Position numbers and translations under genes: made by a program
Assembly: GCA_902490735.1 (NCBI GenBank)
Contig: CABUFC010000009.1
Coordinates: 1 to 34,888 of the forward strand
From: an uncultured Oscillospiraceae bacterium
GTDB taxonomy: Bacteria > Bacillota > Clostridia > Oscillospirales > Acutalibacteraceae
Direction: 5' to 3'
DNA: 34,888 bases
Notes under the pieces: generated by a model
What the model was told of the DNA's origin: nothing
Seen by the model: only the letters and a program-made list of their open reading frames with translations
The model's database searches: none
Shown here: in pieces, positions 29,637 through 34,888 of the stretch
Numbering within the stretch: position 1 is the stretch's first letter
Layout of the letters: each line of letters opens with the position of its first letter

Positions 29637-32555
29637 ATGCAAAAAAGACCTGAAAAAGAATTAGAAATATTGCAAAAAGCAAAGAGCGAAACCTCGCGTT
29701 TTAAACGCATGAGAAAAAGGCGCCCCAGGTTTCTTACGCCCATAATAATTGTGATTTCTATAGTTTTAGTAACGGCTTTAGGCGTGTTTGTTACGCCGCT
29801 TGGGCAAAACGCGCTTAACACCCTTTTAAAAAAAAGCGATGAAGTCCCTGTACTTGCTGCAGATATGCCCGTAAAAACCGCCGAAAGCGAAATAATCATA
29901 AACGAAAATTCAGAGAGTTTTAACGGCATTGCACTACAAGCCGAAAGCGATTTCCCCGATCTTAATGCAAATAGTATTTATGCCTCTTTTTTAAAAGCAC
30001 GCGAACTTGGGTTTAACACTGTTTATTTAGATTTAAACTATAAAGATGACGTTTTGTCAGACGAGCTTTTATCTGCTGCAATAAACGCCGCCCAAAGACA
30101 AAGCTTAAAGCTTTTTGGCGTTTTAGATGTAAGCGGATACAAAATTCAAGACGAAAACCTTTTAAAAACAATGGTAAACACTGCAAACCTTAGCGGCATT
30201 AGCGGTATGTTTATTAAAAATATTGCAAATAGCCTTGGCGGCGCAGAATACTCGGATTATTTATCCTCTGGATACGATAAAAGCTTTGAAGAATTCAATT
30301 ACGAAATAAACAAGGGTAAAATTAAAGCCTTTGTCATGAACTATAAAAAAGAGACCTCGCAAAAATATCTCGGCCTTTTTGCCGAAGGCGCTTTTGATGC
30401 TGCAGCACACAAAAGTCTTGCTAAAGGCGGCGTAGATACCGCCGATTTAATCGCTTCTGAATTTTTTGACTGCGTAATTGTAGAAAACCTTGGCGCAACA
30501 GACAGCGCCGTACTTCCCTTTGCCGAAATGGTACAAGCCTACTGCGATGCCGCAAGTTCTTCAAACACAAGGACAGGCTTTATGCTTTACAGCAGTAAGA
30601 TACAGACAGAATATAAAAACCCCGACCAGCTTACGCGTGAGCTTATGGTTTTGGCGGATTCGGGCGACGGTATACTTTGTTTTGACAGTTTAACAAGCTT
30701 AGTTAAAGACACCACCGGCGCCGCAGACACCGCACTTAAATATATGGTTGGCAACCTAAAAAGCTACACACCAAAAGGGCTTACTTTTTCATCTCCCAAG
30801 GACCTTACCGCAACCTGCACGGAGTCTTCTATTGCGATATCGGGTGCAAGCGATCCGCAATTTGCTTTAACGGTCGACGGCAAAGCAGTAGAGCGCACCA
30901 AAGACGGCTATTTTTCTTACCAGCAGTCTTTAAAGGTGGGGGTTAACAAATTTACCTTCTCCCATAAAGGAACTACCAAAACTTTAAAAATCACCTACAA
31001 ATATATTGTAATTAAAAATATTTCGCCAAGCAGCGCTCTAACTCTTGACGGCGGCACACAAATTGTAGTAAAAGCCGTTGCTCGCGCCGGCGCCGCAGTA
31101 AAAGCGTCTTTTAACGGAAACACCATAACACTTACAAGGGTTGCAAGCAGTGAAGAGCATTTGGACGTTGCCGATAGCGATTTTGCCGATTTTGCCGGAT
31201 CGTTTACTATGCCGGCGTCTACCGCTAAAACCCAGCATCTCGGAAGAATTACCTTTAAAGCAACATATAACGGGCAAAGCGGAAGCATGTCAAGCGGAAA
31301 AATAACAATAAAAAAGGTAGTTTCGCAAACAAGCTCAGCGGCTCCATCAAGCACAGCTTCTTCGGCAAAGCCTGTTGTGGCCGGCACCAGGACGCTTGCC
31401 ACCGTTACCGCAGAATATGCCGAAACCTTTACCGGCACCACTACCGACGATTACTCGAACCCAAAAAATGCATATCTTCCTAAAGGCACAACCGACTATG
31501 TATCGGACACTAAAATTTACAACGGCGCACAATATTATTACAAGATGGATTGCGGCGTAAGGGTGTATGCAAAAAATGTTAGTCTTTCACCTAAAACCAA
31601 AAAACCTCAAGGCACCGATGTTTCGGTAAACAACTGCGTAACATCCGGCCACTATACGGTTATTAATATAACAACACCCTACCGAATGCCGATTGGCTTT
31701 GACGTGCTACCTCAAAGCTATACCAACATCGCGGCAAAAGATTATACTATCTCTAAAGTAACTTTCACATATATAGAGCTTAAACTTCACTATGCGACCA
31801 GTCTTTCAAATACTTCGGCAATTGGAAACAATCCGCTGTTTTCAAGGGTTGAAACCATTAAAAGCGGCGACGGTTATGTGCTGAGATTTCATCTTAAAAA
31901 AACCGGTGGTTTTTACGGATATACCGCTACATACACCGCGGACAATAATCTGCGCATTTCCTTCTTAAATCCGCAAAGCGTTTCCGGCAACAGCCTTTCC
32001 GGCATTAGAATTTGCGTTGACGCAGGTCACGGCGGCAGTGATTACGGCGCTACCGTTAAAGACAATAAAAACAAAACCATAAAAGAATCGGAGCTTAATT
32101 TAATACTTGCCAAAAAACTTCAAACGCGGCTTCAAAATATGGGCGCCACGGTTATTATGACAAGAACTTCCGATGAAAGCATGGAACAGGCCGAAAGAAT
32201 ACGGCGCGTTAGAAATTCTGCGGCGGACTTTGGTATTTCCATCCACAGGAATGCCAGTGAATCAGCTAAGCCCTCGGCATTTAACGCATATCACTTTAAC
32301 GCCTGGACGAAGACGCCTGCAGACAAGGTTTATAACGCAGTTGCGGCGCAAAACCTATACACCGTTACAAAATGGAGCGGTGTAAAATCGCACGTATTTT
32401 ATCTGTCAAGAATTTCTTCAATGCCGTTTGTTCTTACCGAAAACGGATTTATGACTAACGCAAACGAGCTTCAAAAGATAACCACCGATGAATTTAACAA
32501 TAAATGCGCCGACGCACTTGCAGCCGGCATACTGAATTATTTTAAAGCGCAATAG
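29637..32555 (+). CDS. Membrane-anchored N-acetylmuramoyl-L-alanine amidase with extra N-terminal domains
   Basis: 972 residues, far longer than a typical 250-500 residue amidase. A basic cytoplasmic N-terminus with one membrane helix at about 35-57 (TPIIIVISIVLVTALGVFV) anchors it. Residues about 90-380 look like a degenerate TIM barrel (FLKARELGFNTVYLDLNY, LFGVLDVSG, GDGILCFDSL), similar in style to the preceding GHL10 protein. Beta-rich linker domains and a Ser/Ala stretch follow (about 395-590). The C-terminal Amidase_3 domain (about 788-972) has the zinc ligands VDAGHGG, KESELN and SIHRNA, plus the catalytic Glu in LTENGFMTN. It should cut the stem peptide from MurNAc outside the membrane. 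It starts 2 bases after the upstream stop, so co-transcribed. Confidence 0.9.
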   Translation: MQKRPEKELEILQKAKSETSRFKRMRKRRPRFLTPIIIVISIVLVTALGVFVTPLGQNALNTLLKKSDEVPVLAADMPVKTAESEIIINENSESFNGIALQAESDFPDLNANSIYASFLKARELGFNTVYLDLNYKDDVLSDELLSAAINAAQRQSLKLFGVLDVSGYKIQDENLLKTMVNTANLSGISGMFIKNIANSLGGAEYSDYLSSGYDKSFEEFNYEINKGKIKAFVMNYKKETSQKYLGLFAEGAFDAAAHKSLAKGGVDTADLIASEFFDCVIVENLGATDSAVLPFAEMVQAYCDAASSSNTRTGFMLYSSKIQTEYKNPDQLTRELMVLADSGDGILCFDSLTSLVKDTTGAADTALKYMVGNLKSYTPKGLTFSSPKDLTATCTESSIAISGASDPQFALTVDGKAVERTKDGYFSYQQSLKVGVNKFTFSHKGTTKTLKITYKYIVIKNISPSSALTLDGGTQIVVKAVARAGAAVKASFNGNTITLTRVASSEEHLDVADSDFADFAGSFTMPASTAKTQHLGRITFKATYNGQSGSMSSGKITIKKVVSQTSSAAPSSTASSAKPVVAGTRTLATVTAEYAETFTGTTTDDYSNPKNAYLPKGTTDYVSDTKIYNGAQYYYKMDCGVRVYAKNVSLSPKTKKPQGTDVSVNNCVTSGHYTVINITTPYRMPIGFDVLPQSYTNIAAKDYTISKVTFTYIELKLHYATSLSNTSAIGNNPLFSRVETIKSGDGYVLRFHLKKTGGFYGYTATYTADNNLRISFLNPQSVSGNSLSGIRICVDAGHGGSDYGATVKDNKNKTIKESELNLILAKKLQTRLQNMGATVIMTRTSDESMEQAERIRRVRNSAADFGISIHRNASESAKPSAFNAYHFNAWTKTPADKVYNAVAAQNLYTVTKWSGVKSHVFYLSRISSMPFVLTENGFMTNANELQKITTDEFNNKCADALAAGILNYFKAQ

Positions 32556-32564
32556 GAGGCAAAA

Positions 32565-33344
32565 ATGGCTAAGATCTGTCCGCTCGCGTCGTCGAGCAGC
32601 GGCAACAGCGTGATAATATCATACGGCAAAGAAGCAATATTAGTCGACGCAGGAACTAACGCAAAATATTTAATAAATTCGCTAAACGATCGCGATTTTG
32701 ACTTAAACAGCATTCGCGCAATCTACATAACCCATACTCATACCGATCACATAAGCGCGCTTAAAACTTTAACTAAAAAACTAAATGTGCCTGTAATTGC
32801 AAGTGCCGCCACCTTAAAAGCGCTTGCCGATACGGACAAGGTGGCACCCATTGCCAAACTAAAGGTGGCCGGAAGCGAAAACCTTGATTTTGTAAAAGCC
32901 GACTTTTTCTCAACAAGCCATGACTGCTTAGGCTCGCTGGGGTATTCATTTACATTCGCGGACAAAAAGATTTCGGTTTGCACTGACCTTGGCGTTGTAA
33001 GTGACGAAGTTCGAGAAAACCTTTTAAATTCCGATGTGATTTACTTTGAAAGCAATCATGACATAACAATGCTTCAAAAGGGAAGTTATCCGCCATTTTT
33101 AAAACAACGGATTTTAGGACCATACGGGCATTTGTCAAACGGAGCAAGCTCTGCCGAGCTTCCAAAATTTGTGCAAAGCGGCACCACCAAAATAATTTTG
33201 GGGCATTTGTCTAAACAAAACAACCTGCCGGCGCTTGCAAGAAGCGCCGCGACGGCTTCGCTTATGAATATCGGTGCTTGTGACGGTATCGACTATATGT
33301 TATACGTTGCAAAACCGAGTGACAACGAGGTGATTTATTTTTAA
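32565..33344 (+). CDS. walJ: MBL-fold metallo-hydrolase, WalJ/YycJ family
   Basis: 259 residues. Metallo-beta-lactamase fold with the double-metal motif THTHTDHISAL (about 55-65), further ligands in STSHDCLG, CTDLG and LGHLS, and the YycJ-like start CPLASSSSGNSVIISY. The family belongs to the exonuclease-like branch; WalJ in low-GC Gram-positives is tied to the WalRK wall regulon and to coordination of replication and cell division, by knowledge of the family. RBS AGGAGG. Its TAA overlaps the rlmH ATG; walJ close to rlmH is a conserved Firmicutes arrangement that supports the name. walRK is not in this window. Confidence 0.88.
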   Translation: MAKICPLASSSSGNSVIISYGKEAILVDAGTNAKYLINSLNDRDFDLNSIRAIYITHTHTDHISALKTLTKKLNVPVIASAATLKALADTDKVAPIAKLKVAGSENLDFVKADFFSTSHDCLGSLGYSFTFADKKISVCTDLGVVSDEVRENLLNSDVIYFESNHDITMLQKGSYPPFLKQRILGPYGHLSNGASSAELPKFVQSGTTKIILGHLSKQNNLPALARSAATASLMNIGACDGIDYMLYVAKPSDNEVIYF

Positions 33345-33808
33345 TGCAAAAAATAAATATAATCGCTGTTGGTAAACTTAAGGAAAATTTTTTTATAGAC
33401 GCAGCCAAAGAATACGAAAAGCGTTTAACAAACAAAGTTGAGCTTAAAATTACCGAGATTGCGCCGCAATTCTTGCCGGAAAATCCAACACTCGCCGAAA
33501 TAGAAAAAGCAAAAAATGCCGAGGGCGAAAAAATACTAAAGGCAATTAAAAGCGGCAAGATATGTGCATTATGCATTGAGGGCAAAAGCTTATCAAGTGA
33601 ACAATTTGCCGAGCTATTATTAGGAAGCGAGGTTTATAATTTTGTAATCGGAGGGTCTTACGGGCTTTCAGACGAAGTAAAGCTTCGCGCCGATATTAAA
33701 CTGTCGTTTTCGGCGATGACCTTTCCGCACAAGCTTTTTAGAATAATTCTACTTGAGCAAATTTACAGGGCAACAACAATTAACGGCAACGGAAAGTATC
33801 ACAAATAA
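33344..33808 (+). CDS. rlmH: 23S rRNA (pseudouridine-1915 N3)-methyltransferase
   Basis: 154 residues, near the family's standard length of about 155-160. It uses S-adenosylmethionine to methylate pseudouridine 1915 in helix 69 of 23S rRNA in assembled ribosomes. The trefoil-knot SPOUT motifs are clear: IIAVGKLKE at the start, FVIGGSYGLSDEV (SAM site), then LSFSAMTFPHKLFRIILLEQ and YRATTINGNGKYHK at the end. Translation is coupled to walJ by TAATG. Confidence 0.98.
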   Translation: MQKINIIAVGKLKENFFIDAAKEYEKRLTNKVELKITEIAPQFLPENPTLAEIEKAKNAEGEKILKAIKSGKICALCIEGKSLSSEQFAELLLGSEVYNFVIGGSYGLSDEVKLRADIKLSFSAMTFPHKLFRIILLEQIYRATTINGNGKYHK

Positions 33809-33823
33809 TATGGGGAGACTAAA

Positions 33824-34837
33824 ATGAAGGTTTGCTTGTTTTTTGAAAATTATGAAAACATTAAACAGTCGGGAGTGGGAAAAGCCGCCGAACACCAAAA
33901 AGCGGCGCTTGATGCTGCCGGCATTGAATACACTATGGATCCAAACGACGATTACGACATTCTGCATATTAACACGATATTTGTAAAAAGCCTTTCAACA
34001 ATTAAAAAAGCTCGCAAAAAAGGCGCAAAAATTATTTACCACGCGCACTCAACACCGGAGGACACGAGAAATTCTTTTATTTTTTCAAACTTAGTCACAT
34101 GGTTTTTAAAGTGGTACTTAAAAAAGCTTTATAATTCCGCAGACCTGGTTATTACGCCAACGCCATATTCAAAAAGTCTGCTTTTAAACCATGGCGTTAA
34201 TGTTCCGATAATCGCACTTTCTAACGGAGTAAATTTAAATAAGTTTTGTCCGTCGGACGAAAAAACCAAGGAGTTTTTAGATTATTTTTCATTAAAAGAA
34301 AACGAGGCCTGCGTAGTCTCTGCGGGCCTTTGGATAAAAAGAAAGGGCATTTTAGATTTTATAGAAGTTGCAAAAAGAATGCCGGAAGTTAAGTTTATAT
34401 GGTTTGGATATACCAATCCGAAGCTAATCCCGCGAAAAATTAGAAACGCCATAAAAACAGATCATCCTAAAAACTGCATTTTCCCGGGTTATATGAGCGG
34501 CAATGTATTTGAAGGCGCTTTTTCCGGGGCAAGTATGTTCTTCTTTCCATCACTGGAAGAAACCGAAGGAATAGTAATTTTAGAGGCGCTTTCAAGTAAA
34601 ACACTTACCGTAACACGCGATATACCGGTATATGATGGCTGGATGAAAGACGGTGTTAACTGCTACAAAGGTCACGATATTGACGATTTTGTTAAAATAA
34701 TAAACACCGCACTTTCCGGCGACAACCGGCAAATAATTGAAAACGGCTACATAACCGCAAAGGAGCGTTCAATTGAGTCTGTCGGCAAAAAGCTTGCGGA
34801 TATTTATCACGAATTATACAACAAAAAAGAGGGCTAA
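33824..34837 (+). CDS. GT4 glycosyltransferase, CpoA-like glycolipid synthase
   Basis: 337 residues, GT-B fold of family GT4, no signal peptide. It follows the pneumococcal CpoA / diglycosyl-diacylglycerol synthase group as I remember it: SGVGKAAEHQKAAL near the N-terminus, HAHSTPEDTRNSFIFSNL, DLVITPTPYSKSLL, IALSNGVNLNKF, IFPGYMSGNVFEGA, and the E-x7-E nucleotide-sugar site in PSLEETEGIVILEAL. Such enzymes add the second sugar to monoglycosyl-diacylglycerol on the inner membrane face, making bilayer-forming glycolipids and lipoteichoic-acid anchors. GGGGAG precedes the ATG. The stop is followed immediately by an inverted-repeat element copy. The partner first-step transferase is not in the window. 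Donor and acceptor sugars cannot be read from sequence. Confidence 0.9.
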   Translation: MKVCLFFENYENIKQSGVGKAAEHQKAALDAAGIEYTMDPNDDYDILHINTIFVKSLSTIKKARKKGAKIIYHAHSTPEDTRNSFIFSNLVTWFLKWYLKKLYNSADLVITPTPYSKSLLLNHGVNVPIIALSNGVNLNKFCPSDEKTKEFLDYFSLKENEACVVSAGLWIKRKGILDFIEVAKRMPEVKFIWFGYTNPKLIPRKIRNAIKTDHPKNCIFPGYMSGNVFEGAFSGASMFFFPSLEETEGIVILEALSSKTLTVTRDIPVYDGWMKDGVNCYKGHDIDDFVKIINTALSGDNRQIIENGYITAKERSIESVGKKLADIYHELYNKKEG

Positions 34838-34888
34838 GGGCGCATTCACAAAAGGAGAATAAGCCGCAAAGCGGGTCTTTTGCACCAT
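34838..34888. mobile_element. Second copy (inverted, truncated by window edge) of the 274-bp element
   Basis: Starts with GGGCGCATTCAC directly after the TAA of the glycosyltransferase gene and is the exact reverse complement of 21637-21687 over all 51 visible bases. It contains CCGC-AAA-GCGG. The rest lies outside the window. Confidence 0.9.

Overview
The window reads as chromosomal DNA of an anaerobic, gut-type Clostridia (Bacillota). This is inferred from strong Shine-Dalgarno sites, several TTG starts, lipobox lipoproteins, a single-chain pyruvate:ferredoxin oxidoreductase, RNase Y, a Na+-pumping decarboxylase beta subunit, and the WalJ-RlmH pair. Species cannot be named from the sequence. 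No plasmid, phage or intact transposase gene is visible.

Layout. 1-5.3 kb holds the N-terminal 1771 codons of a very large secreted RHS/YD-repeat protein on the minus strand, running off the left edge. 5.5-8.9 kb holds a transporter, a lipoprotein and a zinc-ribbon membrane protein, all minus strand, each with its own promoter and terminator. From 7.57 to 9.83 kb, around the zinc-ribbon gene, lies non-coding DNA full of short perfect hairpins. It includes two hairpin arrays, two near-identical 202-bp direct repeats plus a rearranged third copy, and broken tRNA pieces around an intact tRNA-Trp; an intact tRNA-CAU follows. 10.0-13.6 kb is nifJ (PFOR). 13.8-14.5 kb is a small membrane protein.

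14.5-25 kb is an amino-sugar/host-glycan utilisation block. A minus-strand operon encodes a ROK sugar kinase, an N-acetylhexosamine 1-kinase (NahK type), NagB and NagA. A divergent plus-strand operon encodes a PocR-AraC regulator, a DUF4434-type protein and an N-acylglucosamine 2-epimerase. Two tandem intracellular GH20 beta-hexosaminidases follow on the minus strand. Together these could release GlcNAc/GalNAc inside the cell, epimerise or phosphorylate it, and feed fructose-6-phosphate plus ammonia to glycolysis. No transporter for the incoming glycans is in the window.

25-34.9 kb holds rny, then divergently oadB with a 44-residue OadG-like peptide, a GHL10-type lipoprotein, a membrane-anchored N-acetylmuramoyl-L-alanine amidase, walJ, rlmH and a CpoA-like glycolipid glycosyltransferase.

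The most unusual finding is a 274-bp non-coding element at 21414-21687. It has inverted-repeat ends and two internal hairpins with mutually complementary tips, and it appears to have split a perfect 20-bp palindromic terminator with a 3-bp duplication. The first 51 bases of a second, inverted copy start right after the last stop codon of the window (34838 to the edge). The hairpin arrays and tRNA-fragment repeats at 7.6-9.8 kb are the second candidate for something undescribed.
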